From the NCBI GenBank assembly GCA_963667855.2, contig CAXXKI010000004.1:62001-126000 (forward strand): a stretch of 64,000 nt of DNA, in the 5' to 3' direction. A model generated the notes under the pieces. The model was not told the DNA's origin. It did not search any database and saw only the letters and a list, made by a program, of their open reading frames with translations. This stretch comes from G963667855 sp963667855. Its GTDB lineage: Bacteria > Planctomycetota > Phycisphaerae > UBA1845. Numbering within the stretch: position 1 is the stretch's first letter; each line of letters starts with the position of its first letter. Below, piece after piece: positions 1 to 8,121 of this stretch. The translations under genes and the position numbers were made by a program.

Positions 1-1
1 G

Positions 2-889
2 GTGGCGATTGGCAAGTGGTTTAACCATCGCCGCGGTTTGGCTACGGGAATATCCACGGTATTCGTTTCTTTCGGCTTTAACGCTTCGCCGCGCCTTTTG
101 AACTACCTGGTGGACAGTTACGGCTGGCGTAATGCCAGTCTGCTGCTGGCGGTTGTCGTGGGCGGTGTGATGACCGTGTTGGGTTGGTGTTTCCATCGTG
201 ATAATCCGGAGGATTGCGGTTTATCCATGGACGGCGTGGACGATGAAAACTGGCACCGGGAGATGGAGAAGAAGGTTCCGCCGGTCAAGCATGACTTCAC
301 CCGTTCCCAGGCGTTGCGGACATTGGGATTCTGGGCGTTCAACCTGGCTCACAGTTCGCAGGTATTAATTATGACTGCGATTGTTTTTCACATCACTTCG
401 CTGGGTCGAGAAAAAGGATTGGATGAAACGCAGTCGTTCAAACTGTTTTTACCCATGGCGTTTTTTAGCGTGGGGGCGAGTTTTCTAGGCGGATGGATAA
501 GTGACCGTTTGCACCTCAAGTGGCTGCTGATAGTCATGCTGCTTTTTCAGGCAATTATGCTATTGGGTCTTACCAAACTGGACGTTTTAGTGGGAAAGTG
601 GTCGTTCATCGTCGCGTACGGAATTTCCGTAGGGCTTTTCGCCACTTTGAGTACGGTAGTCTGGCCGAGGTTTTTTGGGCGAACTCATTTGGGATCGATC
701 AGCGGGGCGAATATGTCGTCCATGGTTTTTGCCAGCGCCATTGGTCCGGTAGCTTTCAGTGCGGGCCAGAAATTAACCGGCAGCTATCATGCGGTGATGC
801 TGATTTGCCTGGTAATGCCGCTGGTGCTTTGCCTGGTGGCGTTGAAAGTGCGCAATCCGCAGGAGATGGTTGAGGCGGACATGGCGTAG
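2..889 (+). CDS. MFS transporter, C-terminal part (cut by window edge)
   Basis: The visible 295 residues are the C-terminal two thirds of a major facilitator superfamily permease. They begin at the loop after the fourth helix of the family (WFNHRRGLATGI, the usual W-F-x-x-R-R-G-x-A-x-G-I signature), followed by about eight hydrophobic segments and a central charged loop (DGVDDENWHREMEKK) between the two six-helix bundles. The second bundle has the family's conserved GGWISDRLHLKW loop. The true start lies upstream of the window, so the GTG at position 2 is only the first visible codon. The substrate cannot be told; organic anions are common for this branch, but that is a guess. It ends with TAG about 130 bases before the next gene, with no clear hairpin. 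Confidence 0.85.
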   Translation: MAIGKWFNHRRGLATGISTVFVSFGFNASPRLLNYLVDSYGWRNASLLLAVVVGGVMTVLGWCFHRDNPEDCGLSMDGVDDENWHREMEKKVPPVKHDFTRSQALRTLGFWAFNLAHSSQVLIMTAIVFHITSLGREKGLDETQSFKLFLPMAFFSVGASFLGGWISDRLHLKWLLIVMLLFQAIMLLGLTKLDVLVGKWSFIVAYGISVGLFATLSTVVWPRFFGRTHLGSISGANMSSMVFASAIGPVAFSAGQKLTGSYHAVMLICLVMPLVLCLVALKVRNPQEMVEADMA

Positions 890-1022
890 GTGATTTCCGC
901 GACTTCTCTCTGAAATAACCGAAATAAGTTTTGCGAACCGTTGCAAGCTGGATTACGTTATAACGATGTAGTGATCCGGATGCGGGGAATCTGTTGGTTG
1001 GCGATTCTTTGGAGGTTGTGCG

Positions 1023-1580
1023 GTGTCCAGACTGTTGTCGAGATTGATCCTGGCTGGGGTTATGGTAATTGCCTCGCCGGTTATTTATGGCCTTCTGTTT
1101 GTTATTCTTGACGATACGAATATTACCCGTGCTGACGAAGTTGGCCTGTCGGTTTCTACGGCGATAATGGTCCCACTGTTTACCTACTGCTGGATCATGA
1201 TCTGGCGGGGGCAGGTGGATTGGGTTTCGCGGAGGAAAAGGTCAACCGGTATTGCTTTTGCGATATCGGCGGCGATCGGTTTGTTGATCGGCTTGTGTTT
1301 TGCGGCCGCTTATCCGCGAGAAGTTGAGGTAGGGATTATTTTCGGCTCTATGTTCTGGCTATTTTCCTGGCTGGCGAGTACGGCTATCGTCTGGCGGGAA
1401 ACGGCCGCGGAACGCATTGCCCGACTTGGTCTGAACTCAAACGAAGTGGTGGTTTGCCTGAAATGTGGGTATAACCTTACAGGCTTGCGGGAAGCCCGTT
1501 GCCCGGAATGCGGCGAGCAGTACACGCTAAACGAACTGGTGGGTGCGGCGATGGAAAGAAAAAAAGAATTCGGCGATTGA
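1023..1580 (+). CDS. Four-helix membrane protein with C-terminal zinc ribbon
   Basis: This is a 185-residue integral membrane protein with about four hydrophobic segments in residues 8-125 and a cytoplasmic tail carrying a four-cysteine ribbon: C145-x2-C148-GYNLTGL-x4-C160-x2-C163. I know this CxxCGYNLTGL...CPECG module as very common in planctomycete membrane proteins, but no function is established for it; zinc binding is inferred from the spacing. The GTG start is preceded by GGAGG at 1011-1015 with good spacing. It appears to be a single gene, convergent with the M55 peptidase gene. Related ribbons occur in this window at 7079, 8723 and 34545, each joined to a different membrane part, so the ribbon is the shared module. 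Confidence 0.75.
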   Translation: MSRLLSRLILAGVMVIASPVIYGLLFVILDDTNITRADEVGLSVSTAIMVPLFTYCWIMIWRGQVDWVSRRKRSTGIAFAISAAIGLLIGLCFAAAYPREVEVGIIFGSMFWLFSWLASTAIVWRETAAERIARLGLNSNEVVVCLKCGYNLTGLREARCPECGEQYTLNELVGAAMERKKEFGD

Positions 1581-1590
1581 CTTGAAGTGC

Positions 1591-1606
1591 GAAACAGGGA
1601 CGCAGC
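1591..1606. repeat. Single copy of a dispersed GGGACGCAG repeat arm
   Basis: The 16 bases AAACAGGGACGCAGCT match 15 of 16 bases of the left arm of the large inverted repeat at 60394-60455 (AAACGGGGACGCAGCT). Here only one arm is seen. It lies between convergent genes and touches the stop codon of the M55 peptidase gene (complement of 1606-1608). It is best read as a degenerate half of a REP-like palindrome. The match is direct; mobility is inferred. Confidence 0.5.
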
Positions 1607-2418
1607 TATGCCGGAGTCCAGAACTGATCCCAGGCTTCGTAGAAGCTGTCCGCTTTGCTTTCCGTCTTGCGTTCGTTGACTAGTTCCACGCCCGGTCGGG
1701 CGGCGTATTCGGTTGCACATTCCGGGGAGATGTACTCCACGGCGAAGGTTGTCGGGCTGGCCGGTTTATATGGTTTTACCTTACCCGGGTTTTTCAAAGC
1801 CGATGCTACACCATCCTCGATCTTCCGGCAGGCGTCAGTCAACGTCAGTGAGCGGCAGGAGAATCGGTTGATTCCCTTTTTGACCGCGACGGTGGTTACT
1901 TCCTCGCCCAGGAAATCCTTTGCCTCACGGCAGGTGGCGTCGTCGCCGGAGACGAAAACTACCGGGCAGTCGAAGTGCCCGCATACTCCGGCGGTTATGG
2001 CTATTTCCCCAGCTCGACGATCGTTGATCAGGGCGTTCAGCCACTTGGTGGTTACCGTATGGCATAGAGTTCCGTCGGGCGTACCGCTCATGGCGTGGGC
2101 ACCGGTACAGATGGCCGCATCGCAACCGGCGATCAGCGGTTCGGTGTAGCGCAGCCATTTGGTTCCCGATACGTATTCCGCGCCCGGTTCGAGCTTGTCG
2201 AAAACCAGGGAGCGGAAGGAGTATTCCTGACCTGCTCCGTGCGAATCGACTACGATGATTTCATCGGCTCCGGCTTTTTTTGCACCGCGGACGGCAGCGT
2301 TAACCTCCTCGGTCATAAACAAGCGGCTTTCCTGGTATCTGTTCCGGTCGAAAAGAACCTGCTCCCAAACCGAAATCCCTGCTGTTCCTTCCATGTCCGC
2401 CCAGATGATTACGCGCAT
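1606..2418 (-). CDS. dppA: M55 family D-aminopeptidase (DppA-like)
   Basis: A 270-residue cytoplasmic metallopeptidase of family M55, which removes D-amino acids from short peptides. The metal ligands known from Bacillus subtilis DppA are in place: D8 and E10 (ADMEGTAG), H60 (VVDSHGAG), H108 (TGAHAMSG) and E138 (AGEIAI). The length equals that of the family. The start has an AAGG about nine bases upstream. It lies 41 bases downstream of a secreted C45-type amidohydrolase gene on the same strand, so both are probably co-transcribed and could act in turn on peptides containing D-amino acids, such as cell-wall fragments. That pathway link is inference. No dpp transporter genes are present here. 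Confidence 0.88.
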   Translation of the reverse strand: MRVIIWADMEGTAGISVWEQVLFDRNRYQESRLFMTEEVNAAVRGAKKAGADEIIVVDSHGAGQEYSFRSLVFDKLEPGAEYVSGTKWLRYTEPLIAGCDAAICTGAHAMSGTPDGTLCHTVTTKWLNALINDRRAGEIAITAGVCGHFDCPVVFVSGDDATCREAKDFLGEEVTTVAVKKGINRFSCRSLTLTDACRKIEDGVASALKNPGKVKPYKPASPTTFAVEYISPECATEYAARPGVELVNERKTESKADSFYEAWDQFWTPA

Positions 2419-2459
2419 GATATTTGCCTTATTGTTTTTCCTGATTGCAGGTAGCCTGG

Positions 2460-3725
2460 TTATTTCTCAATCAAATCGGTGATCAAAAAGTGTTTCGGTT
2501 TGTTTTCCGTAGCCCTGTGACCTTCAGAAGCGAGGTACAGGTAAAACTCCTTTTTGTTCAACAATGCCACAACAGAGTGCATTGTACCTTTTACCGAGGC
2601 GGATTCGATTATTTCGTACCCCCTCCGGAAGTCTATCTTCTTTGCGGTATTTCTCAAGTCGGCAGCGATTGATTCGTAGCGGTTGCATTCCTGAGGCTGC
2701 CGGCGGAGGCGATGATGATTGGTACAGGCGATGGTCTCGGCCGGTGTGTTGTTTACGGTTGCCTTGGGGCTGCGCAGAGTGAACCCGCCTCCTTTTCCGC
2801 GGCTGTCGTCGTATTCAAAAACGAACCCGGTCATGGGCGACCCTGAATAGGGGATAGCTACAAGGAAGTTGTTACCGCGCAGCGCCGGGCTTTTTTCCAG
2901 GATCTTACTCGCCCGGGAATGGGCGTTTGCCAGGGGAACGGTTTCCAGAATTTCCCGCAAGGCGAGGCTTCTGGGTACGAACCTGCTATCCGGCGATGTG
3001 CTTCTTCCCGGTGCGTCGTGCATGGACACGAACATGCCGGCCTCGTTTAATCCCGTGTATACACCGATCAGTCCCGGCCAGGCGATCGATATTGTCCGTT
3101 TCTTCAGCGGTGTGGATTGAGTGCGAACGATAACCAGGTGTTCTTCGCGAATGCCGGGTAGTTCGAGGTAGTCCAGGTTGCGTCCGACAATGGTCCCGCC
3201 GTCGACGGTGGCCGATCCCCAGGCGGCGAAGCTGCTGCACCCGCCGCCGTACCAGTCGGCCAGGGTGTTAATGGCGATGAGATCTTTAACGTCCATGGGC
3301 CTGGCGGTTCGTTTGAGCTGCAGGCCCTCCGGTCCGAGCTTGTCCCGGACACCGGCGAGTATTCCTTCCAGCTCCTGTTGTTGTTCGTGGGTAAGTTGTA
3401 CGCGTGGGATCAGGCCGCGGCGGATTCTGCTTTCGTAGACCAGGGGGTCGGCGAGCAGTCGGGGGTTGAACAGGGTGTCGCCGACGAAGCGCATGATATT
3501 GTCGGCCAGCAGGTAGCCGTGGGCGTATCCTTGTTCGTAAGGTTTGCCCCAGACTTTGAGTACGGGAACGCCTTGTTCGAGGTTGAGGGAGCCTTTTAGC
3601 GGAGCGGTTTGCAACTGTTCTCCGGCGAGTGCGGCTCCAACCGGCATAAGCAGGCTGAGTGCCGTTATGACGCCCATACAAGCCCAGAGTGAGGTTGAAC
3701 GACTCGGTTTGGTGTCTATGGACAT
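2460..3725 (-). CDS. Secreted C45-type N-terminal nucleophile amidohydrolase
   Basis: A 421-residue protein of the peptidase C45 / acyl-CoA:6-aminopenicillanate acyltransferase group, Ntn hydrolases acting on amide bonds. A signal-like hydrophobic stretch covers residues 14-34 (ending GAALAG). The conserved start of the domain is KVWGKPYEQGYAHGYLLAD (59-75). The likely nucleophile is C163 in WYGGGCSSFAAWG, followed by GGTIVGRNLDY and a WPGLIGVYTGLNEAGMFVSMHD core, both usual for the fold. In C45 proteins the nucleophile is exposed by self-cleavage before the Cys; that is family knowledge. Good ribosome site AAGGAAGG before the ATG. Operon partner of the M55 D-aminopeptidase 41 bases downstream. 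The actual substrate is unknown. Confidence 0.8.
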   Translation of the reverse strand: MSIDTKPSRSTSLWACMGVITALSLLMPVGAALAGEQLQTAPLKGSLNLEQGVPVLKVWGKPYEQGYAHGYLLADNIMRFVGDTLFNPRLLADPLVYESRIRRGLIPRVQLTHEQQQELEGILAGVRDKLGPEGLQLKRTARPMDVKDLIAINTLADWYGGGCSSFAAWGSATVDGGTIVGRNLDYLELPGIREEHLVIVRTQSTPLKKRTISIAWPGLIGVYTGLNEAGMFVSMHDAPGRSTSPDSRFVPRSLALREILETVPLANAHSRASKILEKSPALRGNNFLVAIPYSGSPMTGFVFEYDDSRGKGGGFTLRSPKATVNNTPAETIACTNHHRLRRQPQECNRYESIAADLRNTAKKIDFRRGYEIIESASVKGTMHSVVALLNKKEFYLYLASEGHRATENKPKHFLITDLIEK

Positions 3726-3901
3726 GGTAGATATCCTTCCTTAAGGGTGTTCTATGGCGGCTTGAGGGGCAAAATCATCCCTGGGCAGAAGATAGCCACT
3801 CCAATGCCCGAAGCTACCCTTGACCGCGTGGTTCGATTGGTCACAATCTACCATGCTGACATGTATTTATACAAATACCGGGTCATTTTGGAGATACTGG
3901 A

Positions 3902-5038
3902 ATGAGAACTTCGAGCCTGAGCATTTTAATCGCCGGTTTTGCCGCGCTGTTGATCGGGTCGGCCGCTATGGCGGACGATTTCGTTGTGGTCACGGTGCAG
4001 GGAGAGGGGATAAGCGAAGATGCGGCCAAGAACGACGCATTGCGTAAAGCTCTCGAACAGGGGGGCAAGCAGGAGATTTTCTCCCACAGCCAGACGGAAA
4101 ATTTCGAGTTGGTTCGGGATACGATTTACGCCCGGGCGGATGGCATCGTTTCCGACTACAAGATTCTGCAGAAAGGGCCGGGGATCGGCGGTACGTATTT
4201 CTGCAAGATTGAAGCCAAGGTGAACAAGTCGGCCATCGCCACCACCTGGGGCGAGGTGCAGAATGTTCTCGATCAACTGGGCAGGCCCGGAGTTGCGGTT
4301 TTCATTACCGAGAAGATCGACGGCGTCGTGGACAACAGCAGTATCCTGGAGTCCAAGATCGAAGAGCGGCTGGTTAAAAGCGGGTTTGATGTTTACAACC
4401 AGTCGCACCTGCTGGCCAAGGCGGGCAAGGAGAGTGCCGATGCCGCCGCGGAAGACGACATGGCCAAGATGATGGCGATTGCCAAGGACTTTTCCACGCA
4501 GATATTCATCTCCGGTGCGGCTAATGCCAACCAGGCCGGTATTACGCACGCGGCGGGTACGGAACTGGCCATGTATAACGGCGACTGCGTGGTGAAAATG
4601 TACTACACCGATACGGGCAAGCTTATTGCCAGCGAGTCGCTGCCCAACTGGCGGGGCGGTGCCCGGGGTCATTTTTCGTTTTCGCCTCAGGCGGGGAAGA
4701 TGGCTCTTTCCAATGCCGGGCGGGATATAGTGGAAAAGGTGTACCAGACCTGCATGAAGCAGTGGGCGACCCAGATCAGTGCCGGTGGTATGATCGAGTT
4801 GGAAATTTCCGGCTTGAAGGTCGGCACAGCCATAAAGCTTAAAAAGGCGCTCAAGGAGATCGAAGGCGTTTCCAACGTGAACTACAAGATGACCAAGGGG
4901 ATTGCCGTTTACCGTATCAAGGCGAAGATGACCGCCGAGACTTTCGTTGAGCACCTGGTGGAAGGCGAGTGGGAGTCAGCGATCGAGATTGTCGATGTAA
5001 AGATGAATCGTATCCAGGCTAAAGGGCTGGGCGATTAG
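3902..5038 (+). CDS. Secreted FlgT_N-like protein
   Basis: A 378-residue exported protein with a cleavable-looking signal peptide (residues 1-24, ending AAMADD). Residues 25-105 (VVVTVQGEGISEDAAKNDALRKAL...) resemble the N-terminal domain of flagellar assembly protein FlgT and related LPP20-type envelope proteins: a beta strand, an Ala-rich helix with A-x2-DAL-x-KAL, then strands. Residues 120-270 form a second alpha/beta domain (VAVFITEKIDG... like a TolB/CsgG-type nucleotide-free fold), and the C-terminus holds a small domain with alternating strands (LEISGLKVGTAIKLKKAL). No flagellar genes are nearby, so a flagellar role is not implied. GGAG lies eight bases before the ATG. Forty-six bases separate it from ribH, so co-transcription is possible. 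Confidence 0.6.
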   Translation: MRTSSLSILIAGFAALLIGSAAMADDFVVVTVQGEGISEDAAKNDALRKALEQGGKQEIFSHSQTENFELVRDTIYARADGIVSDYKILQKGPGIGGTYFCKIEAKVNKSAIATTWGEVQNVLDQLGRPGVAVFITEKIDGVVDNSSILESKIEERLVKSGFDVYNQSHLLAKAGKESADAAAEDDMAKMMAIAKDFSTQIFISGAANANQAGITHAAGTELAMYNGDCVVKMYYTDTGKLIASESLPNWRGGARGHFSFSPQAGKMALSNAGRDIVEKVYQTCMKQWATQISAGGMIELEISGLKVGTAIKLKKALKEIEGVSNVNYKMTKGIAVYRIKAKMTAETFVEHLVEGEWESAIEIVDVKMNRIQAKGLGD

Positions 5039-5084
5039 GTTATAAATGCGTCCGGCGCATGGCGGACCAAGGAGTTTGAGTATT

Positions 5085-5564
5085 ATGGTTAAGAGGATAG
5101 AAGGCAGTCTCACCGTTGAGAAGCAGAAGTTTGCCCTGGTGGTCAGCCGGTTCAACGAGTTCATTACCTCCAAGCTGGTATCCGGCGCTATCGACACGCT
5201 GGTTCGGCACGGGTGTCGGGAAGAGGATATTTCCAGTATCTACGTCCCCGGCGCGTTTGAGTTGCCGGTAGTGGCGAAGAAGGCGGCCGATTGCGGCGAG
5301 TACGACGCGGTGATCTGTCTCGGTTGTGTCATTCGCGGTCATACGCCGCATTTCGAATACGTTTCCAATCAGGCTTCTCGGGGTATTGCCCAGGTGGCGT
5401 TGGATACGGGTACTCCGGTATCGTTTGGCTTGATAACGGCCGACACTCTGGAGCAGGCGGTCGAGCGTGCGGGTACCAAGGCGGGGAATAAGGGTGCTGA
5501 CGCGGCGGCTTGTGCCATAGAGATGGTTAATCTGTTGTCCAAGATCCCCGGTGAGAAAGCGTAG
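5085..5564 (+). CDS. ribH: 6,7-dimethyl-8-ribityllumazine synthase
   Basis: This 159-residue enzyme condenses 5-amino-6-ribitylamino-uracil with 3,4-dihydroxy-2-butanone 4-phosphate, the last but one step of riboflavin synthesis. Visible family motifs are the N-terminal SRFNEFI (21-27), VPGAFELP (54-61) and the active-site loop LGCVIRGHTPHFEYV with catalytic H89. The length matches lumazine synthases. I chose ATG 5085 because it has AAGGAG ten bases upstream and the family begins near this point; an ATG at 5046 would add 13 unlikely residues. It heads a ribH-nusB-ftsY run, the ribH-nusB order being common in bacteria. No FMN riboswitch is seen before it. Confidence 0.96.
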   Translation: MVKRIEGSLTVEKQKFALVVSRFNEFITSKLVSGAIDTLVRHGCREEDISSIYVPGAFELPVVAKKAADCGEYDAVICLGCVIRGHTPHFEYVSNQASRGIAQVALDTGTPVSFGLITADTLEQAVERAGTKAGNKGADAAACAIEMVNLLSKIPGEKA

Positions 5565-5573
5565 GTGGGTTAG

Positions 5574-5993
5574 TTGGCAGCGGAAATAGATCGACACCAG
5601 GCGCGAATTCTGTCCATGCAGGTTTTATGTCAGCTCGATTCGCAGGGTGACAAGTTTAACGAACGGGTTCCATCGTTTCTGGCCGACTCCGGGCAGGCGG
5701 GGCGGACTATCAGTTATGCCCAGTCGCTTATCGAGTTGGCCTGGGGGCAGCGGGAATTTGTTGATCCGGAAATTGCCTCATACGCTCCCGGCTGGACGAT
5801 AGAGCGGATGACGCCGGTAGTGCGGAACATCCTGCGGACGGCGGTTGCGGAGTTCGACAAGGGCGAGGTTCCACCCAAGGTAATAATCAACGAAGCGATA
5901 GAGATCGGGCACGAGTTCGGGACGGCCGACTCCGGTGCTTTTGTTAACGGCGTACTTGATTCCATCTGGAAAGCACAGAAGGGGGAGGCGTAA
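5574..5993 (+). CDS. nusB: Transcription antitermination factor NusB
   Basis: A 139-residue all-helical RNA-binding protein that works with NusE (S10) in rRNA antitermination. The N-terminal ARILSMQVLCQLD matches the family's R-x-x-A-x-Q-x-L-Y-x-x-D pattern (with Cys for Tyr), and the C-terminal half holds ERMTPVVRNILRTAVAEF and PPKVIINEAIEIGHEFGTADSGAFVNGVLD, the most conserved part of NusB. The start is TTG at 5574, nine bases after the ribH stop; no ATG is available at the expected N-terminus. Followed by ftsY after five bases, so the three genes are one transcription unit. Confidence 0.94.
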   Translation: MAAEIDRHQARILSMQVLCQLDSQGDKFNERVPSFLADSGQAGRTISYAQSLIELAWGQREFVDPEIASYAPGWTIERMTPVVRNILRTAVAEFDKGEVPPKVIINEAIEIGHEFGTADSGAFVNGVLDSIWKAQKGEA

Positions 5994-5998
5994 GCGTA

Positions 5999-6916
5999 AT
6001 GGGTTTTTTCGATCGTCTTAAGAAGGGTTTGGCGAAAACCCGGGATAAGATAGCCGGTGGTTTCCGGGCTATTCTTCCGTTCGGTAAGAAAATTGACGAT
6101 GACGTTATAAACGAGTTGGAAGAGGCCATGCTGGTTGCGGACATCGGTCCGGTTACGGTCGACAAGCTGATCGACTCCACGCGCAAGGCGTGGAAGCAGG
6201 GTAAGATATCCGAGACGCAGGAAATCATCGAGCATCTGAAGAACTACATCGTGGAGATGTGGCCCGAGGCGGACCGTCGATTGCATTATGCTGAAACCGG
6301 TCCGACGGTGATCCTGGTGGCGGGAATCAATGGGTCTGGTAAAACCACAAGTATCGCCAAGTTGGCCTCTTTGCTGCACAAGGAGGGGAAAAGAGTTATT
6401 GTTGCCGCAGCGGACACTTATCGGGCTGCGGCGGTGGAGCAGCTTACGGTATGGGCGGAGCGGATTGGTATTCAGATCGTTAAGCACAAGCAGGGGGCTG
6501 ACCCCGGCGCGGTTGCGTACGACGCGTGCGAAGCGGCGGTTGCCCGTAACGCCGATGTGCTTATCGTGGATACGGCAGGCCGGCTGCAGACGCAGGACCA
6601 CCTGATGCGCGAGTTGGGCAAAATCCAGAAGGTGGTCAAGAAGAAGATGCCCGGCGCTCCGCACGAGGTTCTGCTGGTTATCGACGCCACTATCGGGCAG
6701 AACGGAATCATACAGGCCAGGATGTTCAGCGATCACGTGGATGTGAGCGGTATCGTGCTGGCCAAGCTGGACGGCAGTGCCAAGGGTGGAATCGTGATCG
6801 GCATCCGGGATCAGCTGGACGTTCCGGTGAAATACGTGGGCCTTGGGGAAACCATTGACGATATCGAGCCGTTCGATCCGAAGTCGTTTGTAGAGGCGCT
6901 ATTCTCGGCGGAGTAA
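5999..6916 (+). CDS. ftsY: Signal recognition particle receptor FtsY
   Basis: A 305-residue GTPase that docks SRP-ribosome complexes at the membrane. It has the short four-helix N domain (residues 1-90) and the G domain: G1 loop GINGSGKTT (109-117), ADTYRAAAVEQL insertion box motif, DTAGR G3, and the AKLDGSAKGG G4 segment near residue 260. There is no long acidic A domain as in Escherichia coli; a basic amphipathic start (MGFFDRLKKGLAKTR) is the likely membrane anchor. It begins five bases after nusB. The downstream intergenic region carries a perfect inverted repeat at 6954-7003. Confidence 0.96.
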   Translation: MGFFDRLKKGLAKTRDKIAGGFRAILPFGKKIDDDVINELEEAMLVADIGPVTVDKLIDSTRKAWKQGKISETQEIIEHLKNYIVEMWPEADRRLHYAETGPTVILVAGINGSGKTTSIAKLASLLHKEGKRVIVAAADTYRAAAVEQLTVWAERIGIQIVKHKQGADPGAVAYDACEAAVARNADVLIVDTAGRLQTQDHLMRELGKIQKVVKKKMPGAPHEVLLVIDATIGQNGIIQARMFSDHVDVSGIVLAKLDGSAKGGIVIGIRDQLDVPVKYVGLGETIDDIEPFDPKSFVEALFSAE

Positions 6917-6953
6917 AGGCAATACGCCCAACAAGAATGGCCGTTGTTTTTCC

Positions 6954-7003
6954 TTTGTGTCTTAGTGGCTTAGATTTTTACCACAAAGACACTAAGACAC
7001 AAA
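6954..7003. repeat. Perfect 14-bp inverted repeat (TTTGTGTCTTAGTG)
   Basis: The arms TTTGTGTCTTAGTG (6954-6967) and CACTAAGACACAAA (6990-7003) are exact complements with a 22-base loop. There is no clean T-run after it, so it is not a typical terminator for ftsY. Similar CACAAAGACACTAAGACAC-type strings occur as dispersed intergenic repeats in many environmental genomes, as far as I recall. It ends exactly where an open frame with a TTG begins, so the downstream gene should start further in, at 7079. Confidence 0.7.
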
Positions 7004-7078
7004 TTGGCAATACGCTTTAAATTAGGACGGAATAGGTCCCCTGCCGGGGATGTTGTTTGCTTTAAGACGCTGAAAACC

Positions 7079-7495
7079 ATGGTCAAGGTTGGTCAGGATC
7101 TCATTTCGGATAAAGGAATACCCAATGATGTATTTTGCGCCAGGTGCGGTTACAATCTGCGCACGCGTCCGGCGATAAGCCGCTGTCCGGAATGCGGTAA
7201 CGAGTACAATAGTTGCGTTGCTGAAAAGCCCGGGATTTTGTACCCCAAAGTGACTTCGTATCCTGTTGGGAATTCGATTATCATGCTGATTTGCCTGGGA
7301 TTCTGGGGCGTACCGGCGTATTTCATCGTTAACTATGCGGAATTCAAGGCGCTGTGGCTTGCTGTTCCGTTTTTTATTCTATTCATCTTTTATGCTCGCA
7401 ATGTGGCAGTGCGAACGGCGGAGGTTTTTCGCTATCGCCGGTTGCTGAAATACGCGGAAAGGCAGAAAGGCGACCTGCCGGCCGACCTGGATTGA
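7079..7495 (+). CDS. Zinc-ribbon membrane protein
   Basis: A 138-residue protein with an N-terminal ribbon, C20-x2-C23-GYNLRTRPAISR-C36-x2-C39, then two hydrophobic segments (about 61-83 and 88-106) and a short basic tail. The ribbon has the same plan as that of the gene at 1023 but is placed before, not after, the membrane part. The open frame extends to a TTG at 7004, but that codon directly abuts an intergenic inverted repeat, so I prefer ATG 7079; the ribosome site is weak either way. No function is known. It is convergent with the membrane gene ending at 7550. Confidence 0.6.
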   Translation: MVKVGQDLISDKGIPNDVFCARCGYNLRTRPAISRCPECGNEYNSCVAEKPGILYPKVTSYPVGNSIIMLICLGFWGVPAYFIVNYAEFKALWLAVPFFILFIFYARNVAVRTAEVFRYRRLLKYAERQKGDLPADLD

Positions 7496-7549
7496 GTTGG
7501 TTATCCGATCCAGAGTGTATGCTCCGCCATTGGCCACGAAGATCCGGTG

Positions 7550-8116
7550 TTATTCACTATCCAACCTGTCGATTAAGTCGTGAATGGTGAGTTTTTCGCC
7601 GCCGGCGATATTGGATGATAGGGCTTTTATTGATTTTACAATTCCTCCAGGTATTTTCCACCATCCACCCAGGATAGTTATTATTGAGTAAAGCAGGCTC
7701 GCCGTCCACGGTTTTTCCCCGTCGAAGTAAACGCGTGAGTAGTGAACAAAGGAAGCTACCAGGAAAGATCTACAAGCAGTGTACTGGGTGATTTCGGTGT
7801 CCAAGGTGATGGTATGCCGGCCGTACGTAGCGGAACCGTTTTGCACGTTTTCCATGTTTCTTGATAACCAGTCCAGGAACTCCGTGCGGGATCGCTTGTG
7901 GCGGCAGACGGGGAATATGAGCATGAGGAGAGAAGCCAGGATTAAATAGGCGATTGCCAGATCAGTTTTGGGAGGGTTGCTTAAGTACATTACTGCTACC
8001 CAGGTGAAGAACGCCGCTCCTATGAGGAGGCAGTACTCTTTCAGAAATCTTGCTGCCAGGTAAAAAAGCAATATTGCAAGTATCAGGAAAAGAAAAAAAA
8101 GGATAGTTGTATTCAT
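7550..8116 (-). CDS. Unrecognised membrane protein
   Basis: A 188-residue protein that I do not recognise. It has three N-terminal hydrophobic segments (about 3-22, 28-46, 52-70, with FFLFLILAILLFYLAARFL at the start), then a soluble part with basic and aromatic residues (CRHKRSRTEFLDWLSRNME) and a weak hydrophobic stretch near residue 140. It starts six bases after the stop of the Sel1-repeat gene on the same strand, so the two are probably one operon. No catalytic motif is seen. Confidence 0.55.
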   Translation of the reverse strand: MNTTILFFLFLILAILLFYLAARFLKEYCLLIGAAFFTWVAVMYLSNPPKTDLAIAYLILASLLMLIFPVCRHKRSRTEFLDWLSRNMENVQNGSATYGRHTITLDTEITQYTACRSFLVASFVHYSRVYFDGEKPWTASLLYSIITILGGWWKIPGGIVKSIKALSSNIAGGEKLTIHDLIDRLDSE

Positions 8117-8121
8117 TGCAG

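Noticed and set aside
3926..4954. 342-codon minus-strand frame opposite the FlgT-like gene
   Set aside because: Antisense shadow of a well-supported secreted protein, rich in Arg/His/Leu and without ribosome site or family.
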